Of a stretch of 64,000 nt of DNA, positions 43,892-52,612 are shown one piece after another. How positions within the stretch are numbered: the first letter of the stretch is position 1; each line of letters opens with the position of its first letter. This DNA comes from Caldilineales bacterium. Lineage in GTDB: Bacteria; Chloroflexota; Anaerolineae; J102. Both the position numbers and the translations under genes were made by a program. The notes under the pieces are model-generated. The model was not told the origin of the DNA. It searched no databases and was given only the letters and a program-made list of their open reading frames with translations. The DNA is taken from assembly GCA_024102915.1 (NCBI GenBank), contig JAGFJG010000136.1:35845-99844 (forward strand), in the 5' to 3' direction.

Positions 43892-45259
43892 GTGTTCAAC
43901 GACCCTCCTCTCACCCCATTCAGCCAAAGCGTCGTCAGCATCGCCCAGCGCGCCGCGCATCGCCGCCACGCCCGAAATCTGGGCCTGACCGACGGCCTGA
44001 CCGACGTCGAAAATACCGGCGGACGATGGGACAATGCTGTATGGCTTCCTCTCATCAGTGCATCATGGAATCAACCGGCGCAGCGCATAGCCCATCTGTT
44101 GGGCGTCGCCCGGCCTGTAAACATCAACCCTGGCGGCAAAGTATCGAATGCCGTCAAAGAGAGCGAACGGCTGCTGGATGAAATCAAGGAAAGCCAGACT
44201 CGAATCATCGATTGGGCCGTCGGGGTACAGAAAAGCGTGTGGAGCCAGGCCAGAATCCTGCAGGTCATGGAGGAGATTGAGCCGAAGCTGGAAGCGGCAT
44301 TCTACGACGAACAGCGCCTGGCCATCACCGCAATCGGCAGCTATGCGGCCGCATTGGATGCAATCGGCCAGCACGATGACGCAGCCGCGCTCAGCCTCTA
44401 TATCGTGGCAGGACTGCCATCCCCAGACGCAGACCTGATCGATGATCTCTTCGCCGGGGAGGACCGCAACACGCTCCTCCAACGCTACGGACATCGTGGC
44501 GATGACGAGTACGAGATCGCCGCGCCGAGATTGGCGGAGATGGTAGAATGGCTGATTTCATCTGCGGAAAGAAGCGACGCATGGCAGCCGCATGAAGCCA
44601 GCCGGCGGCGGGAGGAAGCGACCAGTCGCGTGATCGCCCAGGCAAGCTGGCTGCAACGAAATAATATTCGTCGAACCCTCTCATTAGTCCAGGAGGCGTT
44701 GCCGGCCCATGCCCATGCTCGCGACGCGCTGGCCTATGCGCTGGCCGCGGCGAGGCATTGGGTATTGACGGCCGCCAAAGAAGGCGTGCGGGACGGGCGA
44801 TTATTGTCGCTCGACGAAGTGTTCTGGCTGGAACTGGAAGAAATCAAGCAGATGATGACCGGAGAGTGGCATAGCCGTGAGCAGGTCGAACCGATCATAA
44901 AGCAGCGAAAGACGTCGCACCCTGTGAATCGGCAAGCAAACAACCAGCCTGGATTACCTCTTGGCATTGCCGGGAAATCAGTCGCGGCCCCAATGCAGCG
45001 ATTGGACGCGCCAACACAGGCATCGAATCTGTATGTCGGCTCGATTCTTTGGGCGCGCAAAACCACGCCAGCGTGGGCGGCATGCTTTTTGAGGGCAGGC
45101 GGATTGATGGTTCAGGATGGCGACTTCCTGTGTCATGCCGCCAGAGTAGGCCGGAGCGGCGGGGTCCCGATGGTGGTCGGGTGTGGTGACGACGTTGAGG
45201 TCAAGACCGGCTCGTTTACCCTGGATCCGACCAGATACGCGCCGATTCGCCCGGAATAA
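43892..45259 (+). CDS. PEP-utilising enzyme mobile (swivel) domain protein
   Basis: A 455-residue protein. The C-terminal ~75 residues match the swivelling phospho-His domain of PEP synthase-type enzymes: TTPAWAACFLRAGGLMVQDG then FLCHAARVGRSGGVPMVVG, with His as the phosphorylatable residue. The preceding part (DEVFWLELEEIKQMM) resembles the linker seen in such proteins. The N-terminal half is an unfamiliar helical domain. There is no PEP-binding domain or ATP-grasp, so it is not a complete synthase. GTG at 43892 is used because GGAG lies 6 nt upstream; the longer open frame starts at a TTG. Confidence 0.72.
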   Translation: MFNDPPLTPFSQSVVSIAQRAAHRRHARNLGLTDGLTDVENTGGRWDNAVWLPLISASWNQPAQRIAHLLGVARPVNINPGGKVSNAVKESERLLDEIKESQTRIIDWAVGVQKSVWSQARILQVMEEIEPKLEAAFYDEQRLAITAIGSYAAALDAIGQHDDAAALSLYIVAGLPSPDADLIDDLFAGEDRNTLLQRYGHRGDDEYEIAAPRLAEMVEWLISSAERSDAWQPHEASRRREEATSRVIAQASWLQRNNIRRTLSLVQEALPAHAHARDALAYALAAARHWVLTAAKEGVRDGRLLSLDEVFWLELEEIKQMMTGEWHSREQVEPIIKQRKTSHPVNRQANNQPGLPLGIAGKSVAAPMQRLDAPTQASNLYVGSILWARKTTPAWAACFLRAGGLMVQDGDFLCHAARVGRSGGVPMVVGCGDDVEVKTGSFTLDPTRYAPIRPE

Positions 45260-45327
45260 CCCGATAGTATTAGTGACGATTACTCCATTTCTCCCGCCCC
45301 ACCGAGATAAATAACCCCGAATTGCTA

Positions 45328-45356
45328 TTGAATGTGCGTGGGCATCGTGCTAAATT
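45328..45356 (+). promoter_or_regulatory. Strong candidate promoter of the secreted two-module protein
   Basis: TTGAAT (45328-45333) and TAAATT (45351-45356) with a 17-bp spacer; the -10 is preceded by TGC, an extended element. It lies 94 bp before the ATG. Confidence 0.6.
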
Positions 45357-45449
45357 GGCACTGTAGCGAAGGAATTAAGCCATCCCGTGCATTTTTCCGA
45401 CTGCAAAATCATTTCTCAATTCACCCAACCCATGAGGAGAATTTCAACC

Positions 45450-46955
45450 ATGACTCGAAAACGCATCATCATCGCATTGGGTCTGGTCCTGTTGATGGCC
45501 CTGGTCGCAATTCCGGTTGCAGCCCAGGGGTACCCGGATCCAGGCACAGGCTCGACCGTCACCGAACTGGCCAACAAGACGGCCAACGCCGCCCAGGCCA
45601 ATTTGTTCTACTATGATCAGAATGGCAACGTGATTGCTGGCCCACAGAAGAATATCGCTGGTAATGGCTCGACCGTGATCGATGCTGCCGGCAGCCAGCT
45701 CCCGCAGGGCTTCAATGGCGCGGGCGTCGCCTCCTCCAATCAGCCCCTGGCGGCTGTGGTGGAAACCGACTGGACCGGCGGCCCTGGCGATGGATTCCAG
45801 ATGGGCTACTACTCCGGCGTCTCCGAGGGTTCCGGCAAAATCTGCTTCCCCTCGCTGTGGAAATTCAGTGGCGCTAACAGCATCATCTCCAGCATGGCCG
45901 TGCAGAACACCGGCACTTCGTCGGTCGCCGTCGCCATCGAGTATGTGGGTCGTGATGGCGTCAGTCAGGGAACCCGCAACGACAACATCCCTGTGGGAGC
46001 GCAACACACCTACGATCTGGCCACCCCCAGCGCCACCGTCCCCAACATTCCTGATGGCTGGGAAGGTTCCGCTATCGTGACCGTCAACGGCGCTGGCTCG
46101 GTCGCCGGCGTGGGCGTCACCAGTTGGGGCGGCGTCGATGTCACCCGTGGTCGTTCGTCCACCTACAACGCTTCCGATTGTGATACCGCAAGCGCTGCTT
46201 CCATTGGCGCTACCACCGTCCTGGTCGCCCCCACCGCTTTCCGTGTTCGTCCTGGCGGCGGTTGGACAGGCGGCATCTGGTCGGCTGTCAACGTCCAGAA
46301 CCTCTCCGGCAATACTGCCAACGTCGAACTTGACTTTGTCCCTCGCGACAACGCCGATCCTGGCGTCACCCTGAACACCACCATCCCGCCTCGGGCCGCC
46401 ATCGGCGCCAACACCCGCAACGGCGGTTCGTTCCCGGCCTCAGCCTTCGATCCGCTCAACTCGGTTGAAGATTGGTCTGGCGCAGTGAAAATCACGGTCG
46501 ATCAGGATGCAGCCGGTACGGTCATCACTCAGTGGGATCGTGGCGGATTGCTCGAAGCTGGCATCTACACCCTGGCCAATGAGGCCGGCGGCGCCACCAA
46601 GATTTTCACCCCGAATGTGAAGCGCATCAACCCTGGTACCTGGCAGAAGTGGAGCGCCGTCATCGTGCAGAACCTGGGCGGCAGCGCTGCTGACGTAACC
46701 GTGGCCTTCTACAACCGCAGCGGCACCAAGGTGCTTGAGTTCGCCAACGACAGCATCGGCGTTGGCGCCTCGCTCGGTTACAACACCCGCAACGGCGGCG
46801 ACAAACCGGCCAGCGCATTCGATCCGTTGGGCACTTCCTTCGAAGGTCATGTCGTAGTCACCAGCAACAATGGCCAGCCTCTGGCCGTCGTGCTGAACGG
46901 CATTACCCGCTCGCCCGGCAGTGGTTCCGCAACCACCAACGGCATCCCCGAATAA
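45450..46955 (+). CDS. Secreted beta-rich protein with two internal repeat modules
   Basis: A 501-residue exported protein with a clear signal peptide (ALGLVLLMALVAIPVAAQG, cleavage after AQ or AAQ). The mature part is Gly/Ala/Asn/Thr-rich beta structure. Two modules end in near-identical segments, GANTRNGGSFPASAFDP and GYNTRNGGDKPASAFDP, each preceded by a VQNL(S/G)G strand. A strong promoter, a GAGGAGA ribosome site and a perfect terminator suggest an abundant product. I do not recognise a catalytic motif; a structural or sheath/surface role is inferred. Confidence 0.8.
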   Translation: MTRKRIIIALGLVLLMALVAIPVAAQGYPDPGTGSTVTELANKTANAAQANLFYYDQNGNVIAGPQKNIAGNGSTVIDAAGSQLPQGFNGAGVASSNQPLAAVVETDWTGGPGDGFQMGYYSGVSEGSGKICFPSLWKFSGANSIISSMAVQNTGTSSVAVAIEYVGRDGVSQGTRNDNIPVGAQHTYDLATPSATVPNIPDGWEGSAIVTVNGAGSVAGVGVTSWGGVDVTRGRSSTYNASDCDTASAASIGATTVLVAPTAFRVRPGGGWTGGIWSAVNVQNLSGNTANVELDFVPRDNADPGVTLNTTIPPRAAIGANTRNGGSFPASAFDPLNSVEDWSGAVKITVDQDAAGTVITQWDRGGLLEAGIYTLANEAGGATKIFTPNVKRINPGTWQKWSAVIVQNLGGSAADVTVAFYNRSGTKVLEFANDSIGVGASLGYNTRNGGDKPASAFDPLGTSFEGHVVVTSNNGQPLAVVLNGITRSPGSGSATTNGIPE

Positions 46956-46977
46956 ACCCCGAAGTCACTCACTCACC

Positions 46978-47015
46978 AAAATCGCCGGGCCAGCTGCCCG
47001 GCGATTTTGTTTTTG
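46978..47015 (+). terminator. Rho-independent terminator of the secreted protein gene
   Basis: AAAATCGCCGGGC (46978-46990) and GCCCGGCGATTTT (46996-47008) form a perfect 13-bp stem with a 5-nt loop, followed by GTTTTT. It lies 22 bp after the stop codon. Confidence 0.92.
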
Positions 47016-47031
47016 CCTGCCCTCAATCACT

Positions 47032-47066
47032 TAGGTGACAGTCACATTGGGTGTGACTGTCACCTA
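47032..47066. repeat. Second copy of the GGTGACAGTCAC hairpin
   Basis: TAGGTGACAGTCACA and TGTGACTGTCACCTA form a perfect 15-bp stem with a 5-nt loop. The core is the same as at 8985-9017. Its right arm overlaps the stop codon of the minus-strand SGNH gene (47060-47062). Confidence 0.8.
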
Positions 47067-48175
47067 TCCAGTCCGGCCTGAATAACCTCAGCCGCTAATC
47101 TGTGTCCTTCTGGCGTCCAATGCGTGTCATTCATATAGAGACAGCGAGGGTCAGCCAGAAAGGCCGGGAGCAGGTCGATGGTGGGGATACTGGCCTCGCT
47201 GAACTTTTCGACCAACATTGATTGGGGCATGCCGAAGTCATAATCGGCCAATTCATCCGCCGGAATCAACAACGATTGCAGGGCCGGGTTGATCTGATTC
47301 TCGTCGGGCAGCAGGGCGACAACCACCGGAATGCCGTCTTCGGCGGTCATGTCGGCGATGCGTTTGATTTGCGCCACACTGTTGGCAACAAGCGCCTCTC
47401 GTTCGGCGCTGCGCTTGAGATGCGTCGGCATTCGGTCGCGTTGAACCGCCAGATATTCGTCGGTGAACTGATCGCAATTCGTGCGCGTAAAATCATTCTG
47501 CACCGGACCTTTCTGCACCAACATCCGCGCCAGGTTCGAATGTTCGGTCAGGAACACAAGTAAGGCAGTACGAAAACTGCCGGCGGCGCCGGGCGATACT
47601 CGTCGCCCCATAACCGCCGTTGGCAATTGCTCGACCGCCGTCAGTTGATTGAAGGCATCGTTGCCGACAAAGAAACCGATCAGAACGAGGTCCGGATGAA
47701 AAGCCCTGCCATAGTGCTCATAATATTGAGCGTATTGAAGCGGCTCCCAACCGCCCACGCCTGCGTTAATCACCTCAACAGGTTGTATGCTTTCCTCGTT
47801 GAGCAACTTTTCCAACACCTGCCCGTACGCCTCTTCCTGGCGGACATTCGCACCGACGGTGAAGGAATCGCCCAGAAGCAGAATGCGGTAGACTCCTTCG
47901 GGCTTGGCGATTGTTGCCGGATCATCTCGATGGCCGTTTTCGTTCACCTGCGCCGGGATGTTGTGCTGAAAATAGCCCAGGCCTCCGGGCTTCAGTCGGA
48001 ATCCTGTATAGGGGTCTGGCTCGAAATACATGTTCCGCTCGATAGAAAATGGGATCGGGTGAAACAGAGCAAGGAACAATTCGATCAAAAGCAATGTCAC
48101 CAGGATCGAGATCACGGGTGCGAAGATGTAAAACGCTTTTGGCGGCTTTTGGCCGGGTTGGGTTGGGGTAGTCAT
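47060..48175 (-). CDS. Membrane-anchored SGNH-fold hydrolase
   Basis: A 371-residue protein with an N-terminal membrane helix (IFAPVISILVTLLLIELFLALF) and an SGNH esterase/acetyltransferase-like domain: LGDSFTVG (block I Ser), GVGGWEPLQY (Gly), GFFVGND (Asn) and the terminal DTHWTPEGH (Asp, His). The catalytic set appears complete, in the AlgX/DltD-like or SGNH acyl-hydrolase group. A role in modifying envelope polysaccharide is inferred. The gene is divergent from the site-2 protease. Confidence 0.85.
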   Translation of the reverse strand: MTTPTQPGQKPPKAFYIFAPVISILVTLLLIELFLALFHPIPFSIERNMYFEPDPYTGFRLKPGGLGYFQHNIPAQVNENGHRDDPATIAKPEGVYRILLLGDSFTVGANVRQEEAYGQVLEKLLNEESIQPVEVINAGVGGWEPLQYAQYYEHYGRAFHPDLVLIGFFVGNDAFNQLTAVEQLPTAVMGRRVSPGAAGSFRTALLVFLTEHSNLARMLVQKGPVQNDFTRTNCDQFTDEYLAVQRDRMPTHLKRSAEREALVANSVAQIKRIADMTAEDGIPVVVALLPDENQINPALQSLLIPADELADYDFGMPQSMLVEKFSEASIPTIDLLPAFLADPRCLYMNDTHWTPEGHRLAAEVIQAGLDR

Positions 48176-48287
48176 GAATGCGAGTTGTTCTCCTCAAGCG
48201 CTCATTCTACTCCGCCGCCATGACTTGGCGAAAACCAATGTCGCCCCCTACAATGCCTGCCTATGCCAATCACGGAGATAAACTCAG

Positions 48288-49409
48288 TTGCCAATCGATA
48301 GTCTGGTTCAGGGTCGGATGAGTGAACAAGTGCAGAAAGCGGTCGCCGGACAGTTCCAAATCGAGGCGATGCAGTTCGATATCCCCTTCGTTCGCAGCCA
48401 GCATGCCATTCGCCTGAGCGGGCGCTTCCTCGTCCCCACCGAAGCCGCTTACGAGCACATCAGTCGGCTGGCGACAGATTCCGGCTATGTCGTTTACTTT
48501 CGCAAAGAGGAGGATGCCGAGGTCATCTACTTCACGCCGGGACGTCTGCCCGAACACCGCCCGCGCTGGCCCCTGGCGGTCGGGCTTTTTGCGGTCACGG
48601 TAGTCAGCGTTTTTCTGACTGGCGCTCTCACCCAGGAAACGCCTGACTCATCCATGACCATCGACTGGTTGGCCGGTCTATCCTACGCCATTCCGTTGAT
48701 GCTGATATTGCTGGCGCATGAATTGGGCCACTTTTTTGTGGGAAGGCGCTACCGCATGGCTGTTAGCCCGCCCTATTTCATCCCCCTGCCTCTATCCATT
48801 CTCGGCACATTGGGTGCGGTGATCGTCATGGTCACTCCACCCAAAAACCGCAAACATCTGCTGCAACTTGGCGCTGCCGGCCCGCTGGCGGGTCTGGTTT
48901 TCGCCATTCCGTTGCTCATAATCGGGTTATCCTATTCGAATATCCAGCCGCTGCCCACCGACCAGCCCTATTTCGTGGAGGGGAATTCCCTTCTCTATGT
49001 GGCCCTGAAATACCTGATGTTCGGGCAGGTATTGCCCACGCCCGATGGGCAGGATGTTTTTCTGCACAATATTGCGTTCGCCGCCTGGGCGGGGTTGCTG
49101 GTCACGGCCCTCAATCTGATCCCGGCCGGACAGCTCGACGGCGGCCACGCTGCCTACACGCTATTCGGCATTCGCATTCGCCCGCTCACCTTCGTCATCA
49201 TCGGCATCTTGATCGGACTGGCGATCTACACACAATTTTGGGGTTGGATGCTCTGGGCGGTGCTGTTGTTCTTCTTCGGCCAGACCTACGCCGTGCCCCT
49301 TGACGACATCACACCGTTGGATGGCAAGCACAAAGCGCTGGCAATCTTCATGCTCGTGTTATTCGTGTTGCTGTTTGCGCCCAACCCCTTACGCGTGATC
49401 ACGCCCTAG
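48288..49409 (+). CDS. Site-2 protease family (M50) membrane metalloprotease
   Basis: A ~373-residue polytopic protein with the zinc motif HELGH (ILLAHELGHFF) and the second metal/Asp motif NLIPAGQLDGGH. It resembles the EGY1-like S2P group with an N-terminal regulatory region (residues ~1-85). The start is uncertain: TTG 48288 (GGAG about 10 nt upstream) is given; ATG 48318 is the conservative alternative. Substrates are unknown. It ends next to a large inverted repeat and converges with fumarase. Confidence 0.88.
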   Translation: MPIDSLVQGRMSEQVQKAVAGQFQIEAMQFDIPFVRSQHAIRLSGRFLVPTEAAYEHISRLATDSGYVVYFRKEEDAEVIYFTPGRLPEHRPRWPLAVGLFAVTVVSVFLTGALTQETPDSSMTIDWLAGLSYAIPLMLILLAHELGHFFVGRRYRMAVSPPYFIPLPLSILGTLGAVIVMVTPPKNRKHLLQLGAAGPLAGLVFAIPLLIIGLSYSNIQPLPTDQPYFVEGNSLLYVALKYLMFGQVLPTPDGQDVFLHNIAFAAWAGLLVTALNLIPAGQLDGGHAAYTLFGIRIRPLTFVIIGILIGLAIYTQFWGWMLWAVLLFFFGQTYAVPLDDITPLDGKHKALAIFMLVLFVLLFAPNPLRVITP

Positions 49410-49410
49410 T

Positions 49411-49498
49411 TATAGATTGGTATTGGATATTGGGTATTGACTGTCCCGCGCCGAATACGCGATGCAGATTTATCAATACCCAATATCCGATTTCTATA
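49411..49498. repeat. Large inverted repeat between convergent genes
   Basis: GGATATTGGGTATTGA (49425-49440) and TCAATACCCAATATCC (49473-49488) are perfect 16-bp arms with a 32-nt loop. The outer TATAG/CTATA also pair. It may act as a bidirectional terminator for the protease and fumarase genes, but the low-GC arms and the ATTGG periodicity look more like a dispersed repeat. Confidence 0.75.
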
Positions 49499-49504
49499 GC
49501 CCAC

Positions 49505-50890
49505 TCACGCGCTCTGGATGCCGCCTTCGGTCAGCTTGGCCGGATCGAGCAGCGCGTCTAGTTCGGCTGGCGTGAGGTCGGTCATCTCCGTCGCTACATC
49601 CTTCAGACTACGCCCCTGAGCGTAGGCGGTTTTCGCCACCTTTGCGCCCAATTCATATCCGATCACGGGATTCAGGGCGGTGACGAGAATCGGGTTCTTG
49701 TCCACCAATCCCACCACGCGCTCGCGGTTGACGGTAAATCCGGCAATCGCTTTGTCGGCCAACACCCGCGCCGCATTGCCCAAGATCATCTCGGATTGCA
49801 GTAGATTATGGGCGACGACCGGCAGCATGACGTTGAGTTGGAACACGCCTGATTGACCGCCAATCGTGATGCTGACGTCGTTGCCAATCACCTGGGCGGC
49901 GACCATGGTCACGGCTTCGGGGATGACGGGATTGATTTTTCCGGGCATGATGCTGGAGCCAGGCTGGAGGGCGGGAAGAGCGATCTCGCCCAGGCCAGCG
50001 ATGGGGCCGGAATTCATCCAGCGCAGGTCGTTGGCGATCTTCATCATGCTGGCGGCTACGGTCTTGAGCTGGCCGCTGAGTTCGACGGCGGCGTCGGGAG
50101 CGGAGAGCGATTCAAAAAAGCTCTCGTTCGGTCGGAAATTGCAGCCGGTCCACTCCGATAGAATAGCGGCGACGCGTCCGCCGAATTCGGGGTGAGCGTT
50201 AATGCCGGTGCCGACGGCGGTCCCGCCCAGCGCCAGCTTGCCGACGCGCGGCAGCGCCCCATCGACCCGCTCGATGCCATGACGAATCTGCGCCGCCCAT
50301 CCGCCCATTTCCTGGCTCATTCGTACAGGCATGGCGTCCATCAGGTGCGTGCGCCCGGTCTTGACCACATCGTCCACCTCGGCGGCTTTGGTCTCGATCG
50401 TGGTCAGGAGGTGGCGCAGCCCGGGGAGAAGCGTTTCGGTCGCTTCCAGATAGGCGGCGACATTGATGGCGGTGGGGATCACATCATTTGAGGACTGGCC
50501 CATGTTGACATGATCATTCGGGTGCACTTTGCTGCCGAGGATGCCGGTCGCCAGGGTGGCGATCACCTCGTTAGCGTTCATATTAGTGCTGGTTCCCGAC
50601 CCGGTCTGGAAGATGTCGATGGGGAATTGATCGTCATATTCCCCATCCGCTACCGACTGCGCAGCCTGGCGGATGGCGGCATACATCGGCTGTTCCATCA
50701 AGCCCAGATCCAGATTCGCCTGCGCACAGGCGGCTTTGACCAGGCCTAATGCCCGGATGAAACTGCGGGAGAAGGGAATGCCGCTGATCGGGAAGTTGTC
50801 GACAGCGCGCTGAGTTTGCGCGGCATAAAGGGCATTGGCAGGAACCCTGACCTCGCCCATGGAATCTTTTTCAATGCGATAGTCGCTCAT
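49505..50890 (-). CDS. fumC: Class II fumarate hydratase
   Basis: TCA-cycle enzyme (461 residues) converting fumarate to L-malate without a metal cluster. The fumarase/aspartase signature GSSIMPGKINPV is present, with TGSGTSTNMNANEV and TGRTHLMDA as the other active-site regions. The start is ATG 50890. Its upstream DNA (50891-51040) contains another degenerate ATCGTC-like repeat (near 50930-50960). Confidence 0.95.
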   Translation of the reverse strand: MSDYRIEKDSMGEVRVPANALYAAQTQRAVDNFPISGIPFSRSFIRALGLVKAACAQANLDLGLMEQPMYAAIRQAAQSVADGEYDDQFPIDIFQTGSGTSTNMNANEVIATLATGILGSKVHPNDHVNMGQSSNDVIPTAINVAAYLEATETLLPGLRHLLTTIETKAAEVDDVVKTGRTHLMDAMPVRMSQEMGGWAAQIRHGIERVDGALPRVGKLALGGTAVGTGINAHPEFGGRVAAILSEWTGCNFRPNESFFESLSAPDAAVELSGQLKTVAASMMKIANDLRWMNSGPIAGLGEIALPALQPGSSIMPGKINPVIPEAVTMVAAQVIGNDVSITIGGQSGVFQLNVMLPVVAHNLLQSEMILGNAARVLADKAIAGFTVNRERVVGLVDKNPILVTALNPVIGYELGAKVAKTAYAQGRSLKDVATEMTDLTPAELDALLDPAKLTEGGIQSA

Positions 50891-51040
50891 TTTTCGTTAT
50901 CCTTTTGTGTGACCGATTTTGGCAGACGTCGGACGATAGTCGATAGACGATGACCGTGCAGAATCAGACGGTCGATCATCACTTTTTGTTGCGCCATGCC
51001 CCATTATGAAACGAGATGCAATTCTCCGCCATGATCCAGG

Positions 51041-51763
51041 TCAGGTAAACCACATTCTGGTATAAGATTCGAAGAAGTGCTCGACGCCAGCTTCGTCGGC
51101 CTCCGCCCAGCGTTCTCGCAACCATTTCTCCAGCTCGTCCAGATCGTCGAACTGGCTGACATGTTGGCGCAAAGCGGCGACTTTCAGATCGAAAACGTCC
51201 GTGACGTCGATGCGATGGTTGGGGTCATCGACCATGCACACCCACAATTCCTTGATCGAGTGCGGCTCCAATCCTTCGGCCAGCAAATCAGGAAAGAACA
51301 TGGGATTGCCCGCTGCCGGGAATAATGCCTCGATCACAACCAGTCCGGCGTTGCGATGATCAGGATGGTTGATATATCCGCTGCCACGGAAATACGCTTC
51401 CGGGTTCTGGCAGATGACGAGATCGGGCTTGAGTGAGCGAATATGACGCACTACCCGCCGCCTGAGCTCCCGATTCGGTTCCAGGAAACCATCCTCCTCG
51501 CCCATGAATATAACCTGGTTGACGCCCAGAATTTTGGCAGCCGCCCGCTGCTCGTCCATGCGGGTTTTCACTAACTGCGGCACGGTCACAGCCAGATTGT
51601 GATTGCCCTTATCGCCGTTTGTAAGCACGATGTAGGTAATTTTGGTTCCCTCGCTTGCCATCATCCTGACCGTGCCGCCGCAACAAAATTCGGCGTCGTC
51701 CGGGTGGGCCATGATTACAAGTACGTGTTCGAATTTGGGCGCTTCTGGTGGTGTTTCTGTCAT
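51041..51763 (-). CDS. PIG-L/LmbE-family deacetylase
   Basis: A 240-residue zinc amidohydrolase with AHPDD (metal-binding, general base) and HPDH motifs. The family removes N-acetyl groups from GlcNAc conjugates, as in mycothiol or bacillithiol synthesis or antibiotic pathways. The specific substrate is not evident, and no glycosyltransferase is adjacent. The start is ATG 51763. It is transcribed in the same direction as the ferredoxin gene upstream, but a terminator separates them. Confidence 0.9.
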   Translation of the reverse strand: MTETPPEAPKFEHVLVIMAHPDDAEFCCGGTVRMMASEGTKITYIVLTNGDKGNHNLAVTVPQLVKTRMDEQRAAAKILGVNQVIFMGEEDGFLEPNRELRRRVVRHIRSLKPDLVICQNPEAYFRGSGYINHPDHRNAGLVVIEALFPAAGNPMFFPDLLAEGLEPHSIKELWVCMVDDPNHRIDVTDVFDLKVAALRQHVSQFDDLDELEKWLRERWAEADEAGVEHFFESYTRMWFT

Positions 51764-51887
51764 TTTTCAGACCTGGTTTCGGTGAAAGTTGAAGTAAATA
51801 GGTTACGCGTATCTTGCCAGAAGCAAAGAGGATGTGCAAGCAATCTGGCAGCGGAGGGTGAATTGTGGGGATGCTTGTTTTCCACAA

Positions 51888-51921
51888 AGAAAAAGACCCT
51901 TGCCTGTCATGGCAAGGGTCT
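51888..51921 (-). terminator. Rho-independent terminator of the ferredoxin gene
   Basis: On the minus strand AGACCCTTGCC / GGCAAGGGTCT is an 11-bp stem with a 6-nt loop, followed by TTTTTCTT. It begins 24 bp after the ferredoxin stop. Confidence 0.9.
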
Positions 51922-51944
51922 CGCAAATTCGGAACAGGTCGTTA

Positions 51945-52217
51945 TCATCCCGGCGAAGCGTTATAGCCAGGCCCCTGACCGAAGAAATTTGCGTTGATTT
52001 CGAGCGATTTTCCGAACTCGCCCGGCAGATCGCCTTCGGGGAAAATCGCTTCGACCGGGCATTCGGGAACGCAAGCGCCGCAATCGATGCAGGTGTCGGG
52101 ATCGATGTAATACCAGGGCCACTGCGGTTCTGGGAATCCGGCAACGATGCATTCAACAGGGCATACCTCGGCGCAGGCGCCGTCGCGAATGCAGGTATCG
52201 ACGATGACATGGGTCAT
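51945..52217 (-). CDS. Ferredoxin with two Fe-S clusters (7Fe/8Fe type)
   Basis: A 90-residue electron carrier. The first site reads C9-x2-D12-x2-C15-x3-C19-P, with Asp in place of the second Cys, so cluster I is either a [3Fe-4S] or an Asp-ligated [4Fe-4S]. The second site is the canonical C43-x2-C46-x2-C49-x3-C53-P. It could serve the aldehyde:ferredoxin oxidoreductase or radical SAM enzymes in this window (inference). It has its own terminator. Confidence 0.9.
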   Translation of the reverse strand: MTHVIVDTCIRDGACAEVCPVECIVAGFPEPQWPWYYIDPDTCIDCGACVPECPVEAIFPEGDLPGEFGKSLEINANFFGQGPGYNASPG

Positions 52218-52612
52218 GAGAAAGAGGCCTCCAAATAATTAACCGGCAGCAACCGGAATGGCATACAAATCTCTGCGGCAAACTTGTGCACATTCTAACG
52301 AGCGAGTCGCAGGCTGTCAATTGTCCAAGATATGAAGAATTGGTTGCAAAGTTTTGCACGATGCTCTGCAGATACAAAAACCGGGGATGTCCACACCGGT
52401 TTTATTGATGATGACTCTTGGTCAAGATCGTCTCTCTGCTGAAAGCGCCAGGCGTCGCCAGAGCACAAATCACGCTATTCCGATGCATTTTTCGCTGTCA
52501 GATCGTAGAGATACATGCAGAGAAGATTCATCAAGAGGTAAGGATTCTCTCGAAATGCAAAAGTACGTACCGCACCCTGTGGACGCCACCATGCGCAAGC
52601 GTATGGCTGACG
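52218..52612. other. Gene-free region between ferredoxin and sulfate operon
   Basis: A 395-bp stretch with small overlapping frames but no convincing gene. It holds the ferredoxin promoter region and a putative terminator at 52371-52403. Confidence 0.45.
52371..52403 (-). terminator. Candidate terminator downstream of the sulfate operon
   Basis: AAAACCGG (52377-52384) and CCGGTTTT (52396-52403) form an 8-bp stem with an 11-nt loop. The minus-strand reading ends in TTTTTGT. It is 210 bp after the last permease gene. Confidence 0.55.
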
